Shown here one piece after another: positions 10,404 to 19,871 of a DNA stretch of 30,490 nt (position 1 is its first letter; each line of letters starts with the position of its first letter). The stretch comes from Choanephora cucurbitarum (taxonomy: Eukaryota > Mucoromycota > Mucoromycetes > Mucorales > Choanephoraceae): NCBI GenBank assembly GCA_025331435.1, contig JAIWNI010000184.1, positions 1-30,490 of the forward strand, in the 5' to 3' direction. The notes beneath the pieces were generated by a model, which had not been told where the DNA came from, made no database searches, and saw only the letters and a program-made list of their open reading frames with translations. The translations under genes were made by a program, and so were the position numbers.

Positions 10404-10778
10404 GATAGTGTTTTTTATAAAAGATAGTGTTCCTCAAAGACTTATGTAATATATTATTGATGGTGTTCCTTCCTTCAATTAGCTTAGTATAATGTTCAAT
10501 AATATAACTTATATTGATAGTGTTCGCTTTCAATAGCAATAATGCTCAATTTAAGATTCTAAGATTACAAAGATAGTGTTCCTTTCGAATAAGAGGATAT
10601 TGTTTTAAAAATACTTCAATTGATAGTGTTCCCACAAGTTTCAATAACCAAAGAGATAATGTTCAATGAACATTTCGTAAACTAAACTTGATATTGTTCC
10701 TTATAATATGATAGGATAGTGTTCAAGATTAGGCCGAAATCAATAATGTTCTTTACGTAATAAAGTTGATGTTCAATA
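10404..10778. repeat. dispersed GATAGTGTTC motif array in the element A leader
   Basis: About 14 copies of a 10-13 bp motif occur in one orientation with 13-45 bp spacing. Examples: gatagtgttcct at 10423 and 10572, gatagtgttccc at 10622, gatattgttcct at 10690, gataatgttcaa at 10654 and gatagtgttcaa at 10715. Many copies alternate between a ...GTTCCT form and a ...GTTCAAT form. The array fills the 5' leader between the LTR and gag of element A. It may be a decayed minisatellite or an array of binding sites; the sequence alone does not decide. Confidence 0.75.
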
Positions 10779-10785
10779 TAGGACT

Positions 10786-10975
10786 TGAAAAATAAAATGA
10801 AAATATATTACAAAGTTATAAAATGGAAAGGATTTAAGAATCCTAAAGGTAAATAATATGAGACGATTTTGTGAGAAAGAAAGTCTGTCCTTTATTCATT
10901 AAAGTTGCTTGGCTATTTATAAGTAAAAAAATATCATTGTACTACGAGAAAATTTGAGATAGGCCAATTATTACA
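10786..10975 (-). repeat. 5' LTR of element A
   Basis: Partner of 541-734. On the minus strand it starts TGTAATAATTGGCCTATCTC at 10975. The sequence just inside the lower end (AGTCCTATATTGAAC, minus strand) does not look like a standard tRNA primer-binding site. Confidence 0.85.
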
Positions 10976-11042
10976 TTGTATTTTATATTGGATATATGTA
11001 TATTGTTTTGTATGTTTATTTTGTTTTGGCTATGAGTAAATA

Positions 11043-11557
11043 TTAGTTTTGTATAAGTCTGGATAGGGCATCCGCCGGATTGCGTTTTCCGCGTTTGCAT
11101 CTGATTTCGTAATTGTGTTCCATCAATGCAGCTGCCCATCGGCTTATCTTTGGTGTTGGTTTGTTATTGTTAAGTATAAAGGCCAATGCTGAATGATCAG
11201 TGCACAATATAAATCGTCGGTTTCTTCCTGCTAAATATTGTCTAAAGTATTTTACAACCCAAATTAAGGCATAGGCTTCCAATTTAGTAGTTGTCCAATT
11301 GCTCTCAGCAGCCTTGAGCGCCTTAGAAGCATAAGCAATAACATTCTCCCCCTTGTTAGGTCCATCGGATCATTGTAAGAGGATCGCCCTTACTCCAGTG
11401 TTACAGCTGTCAGTCGTGAATATCTGCACTGGCTCTTTATCTGGATAAGATAAGATGGGTGGGTTACATAGTAAGTTTTTGACTCAAAAAAAAGCTTGCT
11501 CTTGTTCTTGTTCCCATACGAAAGCACTGTTTTTCTTCAAAAGCTTGGTAATCGGTC
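11043..11557 (-). pseudogene. element B RNase H domain
   Basis: The open part 11043-11282 includes the RNase H sequence LEAYALIWVVKYFRQYLAGR (with its Glu), ILCTDHSALAFILNNNKP (with an Asp) and the end RGKRNPADALSRLIQN. Upstream in the same product are FTTDSCNTGVRAIL (first Asp) and the connection segment MRPITKLLKKNSAFVWEQEQ, separated by stops. It removes the RNA strand during reverse transcription. The sequence ends normally with ADALSRL; an integrase would be expected next but is not seen. Confidence 0.85.
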
Positions 11558-12352
11558 TCATGAGCAGAGCATAGTCCTGAATATACCGTCTATAGTAATT
11601 GGTTGTACCCAATAAAGACCTGACTTCAGAAACACCGGTGGGGTGTTCATATCCAACAACCTAGAGACATTCCTATTAGTTGAGAGTACACCAGTCGCAC
11701 ATACTACATGTCTTAAGTATTTAACTTGATTTCTAGAAAAATGGCACTCTGATCTTTTGAACTCGAGATTAGCGGCATGACATGTCTCGAAAATTATTCT
11801 CAAAGAAACTGTATGTTCTTCCATTGATTTGGAATAAACAATTATGTCGGCAATAAAGACAAATACAAGTCTACCAAAAAAAGGCGCCATCAGTTGCGGC
11901 ATCATTCTTTGATAAGTATTACTTGTAGTACATAGACCAAAAGGCATGACCAAAAATTCATAAGTCCCATATTTGCTGATAAATCCTGTCTTTTCAATCG
12001 AATTTTTCTGCATAGGTACTTGCAAATAGCCCGAGACAGCATCCAATATTGTGAACACCACGGCACCACCTAGAGAATCGAGCAGTACGTTGATATGAGG
12101 CAAGGGATAATTCTCTTTTCTTGTATTCTTGTTAAGTTTACAAAAATTCCCCACCAATCTAAGTCCCTTGTCTTTCTTTTTAACAAAGAACACTGGAGAC
12201 GTCCATCTACCTTTGGATGGTCTAATATGTCCTTTTTCTAACAGTTCCTGTAGCTCCTGTTTCAGTTGTGTATCTTCTACCCAAGTAAGCCGGTATGGTT
12301 TAGCTTTGATAACTTCATTCGGATCTGCCAACTCTATGGTGAGTTCATTTTT
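11558..12352 (-). pseudogene. element B reverse transcriptase with mutated YxDD box
   Basis: The 257-codon frame (11558-12331) has ELLEKGHIRPSKGRWTSPVF, RLVGNFCKLNKNT, the first Asp in FTILDAVSGYLQVPM and MPFGLCTTSNTYQRMM. The YxDD box reads FIADII: the first Asp of the pair is Ala (codon 11849-11851, GCC for GAC) and only one Asp remains, so catalysis should be abolished. The frame shifts near 11640, after which NYYRRYIQDYALLM is read in another frame. A frameshift at an A-run near 12350 separates it from the protease part. Confidence 0.88.
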
Positions 12353-13017
12353 TTGGATACCTTGCCTAAACCTGCGTCCGCTGCAAAACTGTTAGGAAAC
12401 TTATCTAAGAGAACCTTGACACTTGGATGTATATCTCCTTCTTCCTTTTGGTTAACATCTACAACTTTGACAATGGAACAGGCATCATTAATACTATTTC
12501 CACTTACGATATCCTCATCGTACGTCACAAGTTTGTAAAGACGACTAAGAGATTCATCATGTACTTCGTCACAAGATTTTCTAATAGACATTGTATAAAT
12601 TTTGGCTTGTTTTACAGGCTTGTCTACAGAATTTCTGCCTAATGATAATACTCTTGACCTTCCATCTTTTGTTGGGATGATGATAACGTTGTCACGTATT
12701 TGCTGAGATGTGTTATATTGCTTGAACCATGTCATGCCGAATATGCATGTATCGTCATCACAATCATCGTTGATCACCATGTGCTCCGGTTTAAGCTTAC
12801 CAACTACTCTTATTGGTACAGATAAGGTGATATCAGATCTATGACGTGGATCATTTCTTGTGTACGCATTTTTCTTATCATCTACCCTGGCTATAGGTAT
12901 AGTGTCCCCATTTGGTAGTAACCTTAATCTTTTAGCTGGTGCTCTGCTGATGAGTAATACGAATGCTCCCGGATCGAATACAGCTTCTACTTGATGAACA
13001 TAAATGGTGATAGGTGC
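12334..13017 (-). pseudogene. element B aspartic protease and linker to RT
   Basis: The active-site box is AVFDPGAFVLLIS (DxG, where DSGA is usual). The second box is FGMTWFKQYN, which corresponds to ILGMDWL. About 110 residues follow (12334-12700) with many Asp, Ser and Lys before the RT. The open frame 12334-12780 is the C-terminal part and the rest continues upstream in the same frame. Pro instead of Ser/Thr after the active-site Asp is unusual and may reduce activity. Confidence 0.78.
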
Positions 13018-13260
13018 CTACATAGGTGTTAAACGTTTCATTGCATTTAGGTCATTAGGATATTCGTGTTCTGTGTCATCGCTGTCCGAGTGTAACTCAT
13101 CATCTTCGTTCTCATTGTCGATTTACATTTTCCGCTCGTCTTCATCATACATTCCCGAAGATGTGTATTCTTCACTTTCTGGTTCATTATCACTGAAATC
13201 TGAGTCGTAGCCGTCTGTGTCGTATTCAGATGCATTGGTGATCTGATTGATTTCTATTGG
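13018..13260 (-). pseudogene. element B acidic gag-protease linker
   Basis: The minus strand reads an extremely acidic, Tyr/Ser-rich stretch (for example NASEYDTDGYDSDFSDNEPE and NENEDDELHSDSDDTEHEYP). It has a stop in the middle (near 13122) and another just before the protease at 13018. It has no domain. Element A has a comparable acidic stretch after its protease and element C one after its protease. Confidence 0.55.
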
Positions 13261-14932
13261 TCTTATCTGTTATGCTACTACTTCCTTCTCTTCACCCTTC
13301 CCTTTCACATTATTCCTTCGTATACCTGTTCTTGGCTTTTTTTCTAAAAGGAATCAATTACTATCTCAAATGTTTCTTTGAGCTTTTTTGTTGTTGATGA
13401 TCCATTCTTTTAGGGTCACTGCAATAGTAGTTTGATTTTACTTTTGCCTAATATTTGATTTGACCTTCTCATCAGTCACTGTTATCTTTCTGGGAGGAGC
13501 CCTTTGTCGTTTGATTTTTGGTCTTTTCCCAGAAAGTGCTATGTTTGATGTAGTATCCATGAATACGACGTCACCTAGAGTGTTAATTGATTGTGGCAAT
13601 TGTGTTTGTGATTGTACTATGGGTTGCATTGATGGTGTCATTTGAGAACTGGATGCTTCTCCTTGTGGTTGTCAATGTTGCACTGCAGGAAACTGATTTT
13701 TATCAATTGTGTTCAATATCCTATTGTGTGAATTATTGTTTCCATTTTAGATAGAGTTATCTGAATTTTGTTATCATGTTCTTTTACTGATGTTGTAGAT
13801 ATCATTTGGTGTGTCTTCATCCGTATCTTCGAATTTAGGTACTATCATTACTGCATCAATCTTTACATGTGTATCATCCCTTTTTTTTTTTATGTTTCCG
13901 TCATTTTTTTTCATATTTTGAGCATCTTGAGTATTTAAATACTTATTTTGGGCAACAGTTCCATACTCATCTACTGTTGCCCCTTCTCTTTTCCCTGCAT
14001 GTGTTTATTGTTGCGTACATCTTGAGGACCATAATTATTCTCTCTTATATTATTCGTACAATTTATAGCCTTGTGACCCATACCACCACATATAAAGCAT
14101 CTGAAATTGTTATTGTTGTAACCAGTAATGTTGGACTTATTATAGTTATAGTGTTTGTAAGCATTATTGTTTCTGTGGTAATTTCCACTTAATTATGAAG
14201 GTACTGAACCTTTATTGCTTATGGTGATCTTGAGTTCTTTCATATCACAGACTAATTCAGGGATAACTGTACTGAGATAATCATTGACATTTATGTTTGA
14301 GGTGATAGATCGTTCTTCTGTTACTGAGTTGATTTTATCTTGACTTGCCTTTGCCGCTTTTCTGAGTAAACCATGAAAATCAACATCATTAATAATATCA
14401 TATCGCTTGACATTAGTTTCAATACGCTTGGCTTCTTTGATCAGTAACTCCCAGTGATTACGTAGTGAGATAAGAGCTCGATCCAACTCGTAGAGTATTT
14501 CTCTTTTTGACGCCTTTTTAAAGTGACGGATCTTGTAGTTTTCAGATAATTTCTCGCCTGCTACTTCTGATAATTGACATATTTCATTAAAACGAATTTT
14601 GAGGTCTTCAACGGATTGATTTTTCTGTTGCTTGTGGTTGATTAACTGGTTCCGTCAAAGGTCTATAGCTGCTTCATCCGGTGCAAATGACTTCTTGAAT
14701 CCATCTTCAAAATCACTCCATGTTTTGATGATTCTTTCGTTGTTATTCCACCAAGTGGATGCTCTTCCCCGTAAACGGTTGCCGCTAACGAATAAAATGT
14801 CATCATCAGACAGTGCTAAACCCTTTTGATACGCTCGATCTGCTTTAATAATTTTGAACCATCCTCAATGTCATTTTCGCCAGCAAATGTAGGTGGTTCT
14901 TCAATCATATGACTCAGAATATGACTCGACAT
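13261..14932 (-). pseudogene. element B gag with CCHC zinc knuckle
   Basis: It starts at ATG about 14932 with MSSHILSHMIEEPPTFAGEN, a typical Gag opening. After stops and frameshifts, the 97-codon stretch 14193-14486 (MDRALISLRNHWELLIKEAK) continues it. An Asn/Tyr-rich region leads to a perfect CX2CX4HX4C zinc knuckle, CFICGGMGHKAINC, at 14058-14099. A Gln/Pro-rich part and a basic stretch (GKRPKIKRQRAPPRKI, 13438-13641) precede the acidic linker. Gag would form the capsid and bind the element RNA. Confidence 0.78.
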
Positions 14933-15270
14933 ATTTTTCTTATTGATAATCTTCACTTTTTTAATATCCAAACTGCCTGCTGAAATATGTTAAATCGCTT
15001 GTTATTGTTCTTCTTTAAATTGAATGTCCCCTGGTAGCTTCACCAATTTGACAAAGATTTTTTAAGTAGGTTACAGAAAATAGTAGGTTCATATTATTTT
15101 CCAGTAAGTATTCGACAAAAAGTTTATTTAAAATATGATTGGGATATATATAATGATTTTGATAACTTGTGCGATGATACACTTATTCAAATAAGATGGA
15201 GTAGCCGAATAAGATAAAAATATAAATAAGCATGAGATTAAGAAAATAAATAAAATAGAATTTAGAATAG
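14933..15270 (-). other. element B leader, truncated by Tc1
   Basis: AT-rich non-coding sequence upstream of the B gag start. It presumably belongs to the B leader or LTR and continues beyond the Tc1 element from 16604. I see no repeat partner in the window, so LTR limits cannot be set. Confidence 0.35.
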
Positions 15271-15272
15271 TA

Positions 15273-16601
15273 CAGTGTGGATCCAAAAAATAAGATAAAA
15301 GTTTAAATTTCCGCAAAATCCAAATTATCATCATCATTGATGTTGACCTCCTAACCACCATTAAACTATTACTAAATGTCCTAAAATGCTCTAAAAGTTA
15401 TTATAACTGTCTGGATTTGCTTTTGAGCTTTTTATTGCTTTGAAAACATACAAATAATTGAGCTAGTGGCCGGCTAATATCTTGTTGGCTCACCTTTGTG
15501 GGGGAAAACATATCTAAGTCTTTTGGGCATGCTTGCAATGAGATTATTCCAATCTTTTGGCCTGAAACTGTCGCATACTCTTTGTAAGCATGCCCGGTGA
15601 GTGTCGGCGTTGGGGAAACGCCCCTGTCTGCTTTGGTAGGCCTCCACTCATCGCTTCATGATCATTTAAAGACTTTTGATTGGGTTTAAATCTGGCGATT
15701 GTGCAGGCCAGTCTAGCACCTTCAATTCCTTCTCCAACTTCCAATCTTTTGAAGCCCTGCATCTATGGAAAGGAGCCTCGTCTTCCATTAGTAGTAGATT
15801 TCGCTCCCGTCCATCGAATTCAGGGGGAGGGCCATTGTATATAAATGATACAAAGTCCTCTCCTATTCGTTCAATATCGCTGCAGAATTAGAGGCGGGAT
15901 TCACGACCATACCTGATGGCACCCCAAACCATCAAGCTGGTTCTACCACTCTTGAAACTAGGTGCTAGACATTTTTCGAAGTACTTTTCAAATGGTAGGC
16001 GCCAAACCATCATTTTCGCAGAATTTTTGCCGTTTCCAAACGAACTTTCATCCGTCCAAAACATCTTCTTCCAGTCTTCCACTGTCCAGTGTTTGTATCT
16101 TCTTGTGAAGTCATGTCTTCTTCTTCGTTGGAAGGCATTTAGGAATGGCTTCTTCTGTGCTACTCGGCTTCTATAGTATATTCTGAACATTGCACGACGA
16201 ACGGTGTCCTTGTGAACCTTGACATGCAAAGAGGACGTCAATTCGGCCAAAGTTGCTCTCCTGTTGAGCACAATGACCGGCTTAAAAATTCTTAATACTC
16301 TAGAAGTGAGTTTTCTAGATCTTTCAGATCCTTTAGCACGATCTGTCGTACCTTGCAATTTTTGTGTTCCCAAGAGTATGTAGACGCTGGCCAATTTAAC
16401 ACCTGCAGCTGTTAAAATTTTTTTAGCTTTGATACAATTTTGACTTAATTTGACAATAAGACGTTTTTCTGCATCAGTTAAGTGGGTTCTTTGAGCCATT
16501 TGGATACAAAAAAGAGATAAAGGAGATCAACTATTTCTTGCGTTGTCAACATATTTTAGACGAAAATTTAAATTTTTATCTTATTTTTTGCAACCCCTCT
16601 G
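15273..16601 (-). mobile_element. Tc1-family transposon (1,329 bp, inactive)
   Basis: TA duplications lie at 15271-15272 and 16602-16603. The ends are inverted repeats of about 41 bp, CAGTGTGGATCC... on the left and CAGAGGGGTTGC... on the right (reverse complement), both followed by AAAAAATAAGATAAAA. They match at roughly 34 of 41 positions by eye. The single gene is a minus-strand transposase pseudogene. The length fits Tc1 elements. Confidence 0.92.
15474..16499 (-). pseudogene. Tc1-like DDE transposase, broken
   Basis: Start MAQRTHLTDAEKRLIV is followed by helix-turn-helix-like segments (residues ~5-110). The catalytic domain has the first Asp in MFWTDESSFG and the second in LLMEDEAPFHR. 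The final box is DLNPIKSL, where NPIE is expected: the catalytic Glu is Lys (codon 15675-15677). The same frame runs to TAG at 15474-15476 and ends GEPTRY, so length is normal (~340 codons). In-frame stops are TAA at 15888, TAA at 15666 and TGA at 15648. It would have cut and pasted the element at TA sites; now it cannot. Confidence 0.92.
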
Positions 16602-16603
16602 TA

Positions 16604-17149
16604 CAAATAAGTAAATTGAACGTACAAATAACAAAAACAAAAGTAAAAGGTAAAAGTGGGGTGTTGATAACAGCTACACATCAATAATTGGGGTGTATTT
16701 AAATACTTTACCTACGTCAACCGGAACAATTGAGAAGCGCTGACCGAAGCAATGCCGGACAAAAGGAATTTTACTCTCCAAAAAACTAAACTATAGCAAG
16801 ACATGACACTCGTGTCCGCGCGGTTGGTTAAGATGAATATCATTTTTATTAGATATGAAGCTGATAATACTATTGCACTACGATCCCATAAGTTGGGCAA
16901 GAAAGACCTACAGATAGCAAATTTTAGGGAGGGTTGTTGTTAGGAGTAGTTGGTATCAGGGAGGGTTTATAGTTAGTAGGTAGGGGGATGAGAAAAGCAT
17001 TGAAGATTTAAAAGGACAGAGGTAATAAAGTGGGTTCACTAGGCCAAAGCAGAATAGATATATCACGACATCACGGGATTAACCAGCAAACGACTTGCAT
17101 CAAAAAACTCAACCAGTACACACATGGATTTGAACTTATGCCATAAGCC
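16604..17149. other. unassigned spacer between Tc1 and CACTA
   Basis: No supported gene. It probably contains the continuation of the element B leader or LTR. Weak tRNA-like boxes near 16815-16895 and 17127-17140 were considered and not accepted. A GT-rich stretch (about 16925-16990) repeats gggagggtt and ttagtaggtag loosely. Confidence 0.4.
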
Positions 17150-17167
17150 CACTACAATCAATTTGAT

Positions 17168-17223
17168 GTTTGTGAGATGTCGGTGAGATATTGGTGAGAC
17201 GGCCTCACCGATACCTCACAAAC
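17168..17223. repeat. terminal hairpin (inverted repeat) of the CACTA end
   Basis: The arms 17168-17187 (GTTTGTGAGATGTCGGTGAG) and 17204-17223 are complementary at 18 of 20 positions around a 16-base loop. The loop side contains a further GGTGAG/CTCACC pairing. It starts 18 bp inside the CACTAC terminus. Confidence 0.85.
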
Positions 17224-17235
17224 AGTGTGTTGTAG

Positions 17236-17356
17236 GACAAACTACCGTCTAACAAACACTTTTTGTGAGAGACAAATTACCGTCTAACAGACGCTATCTG
17301 TGAGTGACAAACTACCGTCTAACGGACATTTTATGTGAGGTATATGTTACCGTCTA
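17236..17356 (+). repeat. 35-bp subterminal tandem repeats (3.4 copies)
   Basis: Units are 17236-17270, 17271-17305 and 17306-17340, exactly 35 bp each, plus a partial unit to about 17356. All share CTACCGTCTAAC or close variants and end in TGTGAG, a motif also found in the adjacent hairpin arm. In CACTA elements such subterminal repeats bind the element's own proteins. Confidence 0.9.
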
Positions 17357-17918
17357 GGAATCATTCTTTCTTTTCAATTGTGAGGCGGCTCATACCCTTT
17401 GCTGATTTGCTTCTTTCTTTGATGAGGTCTTTGATGACCTTCTTTTAACGGACCATTGATTTCAAAATTGTGCATCCTTCGAGATATACTTCTTTATTTT
17501 AGCCTTGTTGCACGTTACAATATACATTCATTAGACGCTTCCTTCCCTTTTGACATTCGCTCTTCCTTCTAATGAGGACGTCTTTATTTGGATGCTTCTT
17601 TAGTTTTGGGTAGTACTAATTCTTTACTTTCTTTACTTTATATGCTTAAAATAGATTTTTCGCTCTTTTTAAATGCTTTTTAATTGGGCTCTTTATTTAA
17701 AATATGGATATATATATACATTATTTACTACTAAAAATGACCATTCTACTGGTCTAGATATCGCTAAAAGGAGCGGAATTGGCTTGCGATGCCATGGATC
17801 CTTGCCCTTGCACTTACCTTCACCAGACCTTCAATACAGGGCTAATTTTCTGGTAAAACCGCTTTAAAGCCTTACAGACTAACAATTGTGATGAATAGCA
17901 CAAAAGGCCTGAAAGACC
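17357..17918. other. non-coding CACTA interior, left part
   Basis: Non-coding, T-rich sequence with loose recurrences of gatgaggtcttt, attagacgcttcctt and aatgaggacgtcttta (about 17420-17585), which may be degenerate subterminal repeats. No coding frame is supported. Confidence 0.4.
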
Positions 17919-17990
17919 ATAGAACAGAACAGAGAACAGAACAGACAACAGAACAGAGAACAGAACAAAGAACGGGACAAATAACAGAGC
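17919..17990. repeat. 12-bp minisatellite (six units)
   Basis: The units are atagaacagaac, agagaacagaac, agacaacagaac, agagaacagaac, aaagaacgggac and aaataacagagc, from 17919 to 17990. On the minus strand it creates a repeated Val-Leu-Phe-Ser open frame that I regard as spurious. Confidence 0.88.
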
Positions 17991-18577
17991 ACTTCTAGAA
18001 ATGTGAATGTTGGAAAGCTGATAAAACAATGATATGTTATAATACTTACAAATCAATCGTTCAAAGAACCCATAAAGTAAGATTTACCAGAAGCAAATCT
18101 AAAGGGTAAAAATTTTAGTCAAACAAAAATAAAACGAACATGTAGTTAGAGTTATTATCCACCTTGAAAACAGAGATCAGTGGCTACATAGACAATTAAC
18201 CTATGAGAAATACATGTTAGTTGCGCGCTTGAATGAACTTAGTGATACTAACCTTTAATCTGAGCAGACATTACTGATAATATCTAGAAAAAAATGAAGC
18301 TCTAGACGCTTTTGTTTGCAAGAGCGATAATAAAACTTACTTCATACATTTTAAGAAAAAAGTGAAAGAAAAAAGGGAAAGAAAGAGTAAAAAAGAAGTT
18401 GCACTTAAGAGCTGGAAAGTGAAATCTGTCAAAGAAAATTTTTCTTCGGGTTATATAAAAATGTTGACATTGTGTACCCAGCTTTACAAATCAGTAAGTA
18501 AGAGAATGTATTTAAACCATAACATAGTTTCCTAACTCTACTCTTCTGTTATTTCTTTTACCTGTATAATTCTCACA

Positions 18578-19808
18578 ATGAGCAACAACAACAATAACAG
18601 ACAAGCGATTCCTATTGATACTCCTTCTCGTTTTGTACCTCGCGTAAACAACAAAACCCGTTAAAACAATACTGTGTTTTTGGAGTTTAATAAACTTAAA
18701 GCTCTGATGACCAATATTCAGCAGAGTACTGAAGAGTTCAAGTCAGCTACTCAGCAAGAGATGGCCAAGAAGGATGCACAGATCCAAAATATGAGCACTC
18801 AAATGCATGAAATGGCTCTTCAGATGCATGCCTTGAAGAAGGAATCGGATGGTCTGAAGACTATGGCCAAGAAGGTGATGGCTAGCACTTTCATCGGTCG
18901 TGCTCCCGGTAAAATTGCTAGACATGCAATTAGAGTAAGTCTTCAGCTTTTATACTTTCGAATTTTGCGTTTTAGGGTACTAACATATAAATCAAACAAC
19001 ATAGAGAGCCATGAAGACAGCTGAGGTAAGAGCTTTGAGGGATATCCAATGGGACATAGACTCCAGTCTTATGAAGAACGAGGAAAACATGAAGATTGCC
19101 AGCAGCATCGTTGCTCAACTGGCTGTCCATCCTAAGGTGTCAGAGGTTGCTGCTAGCTTGAAATGGGGGCCAGCACAAAAGCGAAAGTACTTGGTGGAAG
19201 TTGTTCGTAGTCGGTTCAACAACCTGGAGAGAAAGGCAGAAGATGTAATCAAACCTGTTGCTGTGCAAGCCCTTAAAAGATTGTGAAACGATGCAAGTTC
19301 TCGCAAATCATATGTAAGTAAATTAATACAAATAGAGAACGTTAGCTCGACTGATATTAACCTTGATGTGAAAGGTTCTTCGCAAGAGAAGAGTGGCCTT
19401 CTCAAAGAATGTTGATGATTGTGTTGAGAAGTTTGGTCCTCATGCTGAATGTGAGCGACTTCTTTGTAGTGATATGACATCCAATCAAGAGGATGTTATT
19501 GAAAACAACGAGGAGCTCACCGTGAGAAAAGCTCCTTCTTACAGAAGCACCAAGGTAGTTATAAAAAAGATTTGGATCCTAGTACATCATGGTATTTAGA
19601 CCTAAATGGTATTATTATGCATTGTACTTTGTTCTTTAATTACCTTGATGAATGCAGAAGATCGAAAAAGAAGATGGGTCAGCTTGGTACTGCTAAGAAA
19701 ACCAGACTTGAATTCGGTGATGTTGAAGCCACTTTGTCGGTCAAAAACTTCTCTCTTGGGGTATTAGAGAAGACATTTTTGGGGAGCAGGAATCAGTTTC
19801 TTTGCTAG
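18578..19808 (+). pseudogene. multi-exon coiled-coil accessory gene of the CACTA region
   Basis: The inferred exons are 18578-18934, 19005-19313, 19375-19554 and about 19658-19808. The first three introns begin GTAAGT, GTAAGT and GTAGTT and all are in phase 0. The first has a TACTAAC branch site (18978-18984) 20 nt before its AG. The product starts MSNNNNNRQAIPIDTPSRFV, then has a coiled-coil-like stretch of Met/Gln/Lys/Glu heptads (EFNKLKALMTNIQQSTEEFK onward, about residues 35-100). A helical region follows (KIASSIVAQLAVHPKVSEVA), then a basic tail. In-frame stops at 18662 (TAA) and 19284 (TGA), plus an unresolved frame of the last exon, make this copy defective. I recognise no domain. Its place beside Tnp2 suggests a DNA-binding partner, by analogy with TnpA-type proteins. 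Confidence 0.6.
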
Positions 19809-19871
19809 ACCCTTTATTGTAAATAAAAGCGTTTAATAAACTATCATAGATCTTGTCGTCCTCTAGATACT

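Larger units (their letters stand above)
541..10975 (-). mobile_element. Ty3/Gypsy LTR retrotransposon A (decayed, with nested insertions)
   Basis: The order on the minus strand is LTR, leader, gag, protease, RT, RNase H, integrase, purine tract, LTR, which is the Gypsy (integrase-last) order. The two LTRs (10786-10975 and 541-734) match with about 11 differences in 170 bp by eye. Without the 3.28-kb nested DDE element the unit is about 7.1 kb, a normal Gypsy length. Stops and frameshifts occur in every domain. The flanking pentamers (ctgta at 539-543, ttgta at 10976-10980) only suggest a target duplication. The element lies directly downstream of the RNase H of element B, so it probably inserted into B. 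Confidence 0.85.
10976..15270 (-). mobile_element. Ty3/Gypsy LTR retrotransposon B (partial, interrupted)
   Basis: Minus-strand gag with zinc knuckle, acidic linker, protease, RT and RNase H are present in Gypsy order. The RNase H end is at 11043 and element A begins 68 bp further on. No B integrase or LTR could be identified. The upstream leader is interrupted at 15271 by a Tc1 element. All domains carry stops or frameshifts, and the RT active site is mutated. It is probably the oldest element here, since A and Tc1 both landed in it. Confidence 0.8.

Noticed and set aside
535..10980. Clean 5-bp target duplication for element A
   Set aside because: ctgta (539-543) and ttgta (10976-10980) differ at one base, and the lower LTR limit is uncertain, so it is not counted as proof.
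16815..16895. tRNA- or SINE-like boxes (GCGCGGTTGGTTAAG, then CTACGATCCC about 50 bases on)
   Set aside because: The D-arm-like piece is suggestive, but the B-box is poor and no convincing acceptor or anticodon stems form. No second copy was seen in the window.
17127..17150. Reverse-strand B-box-like GTTCAAATCC next to the CACTA end
   Set aside because: Only a B-box-like decamer is present. No A-box or cloverleaf can be built because the CACTA sequence starts right there.
17236..17356. CRISPR-like reading of the 35-bp repeats
   Set aside because: The repeats are contiguous with no unique spacers, there is no cas gene, and the context is a eukaryotic CACTA end.
17820..18056. Minus-strand ORF with repeated Val-Leu-Phe-Ser
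   Set aside because: It is created by the 12-bp minisatellite read on the other strand and has no other coding evidence.
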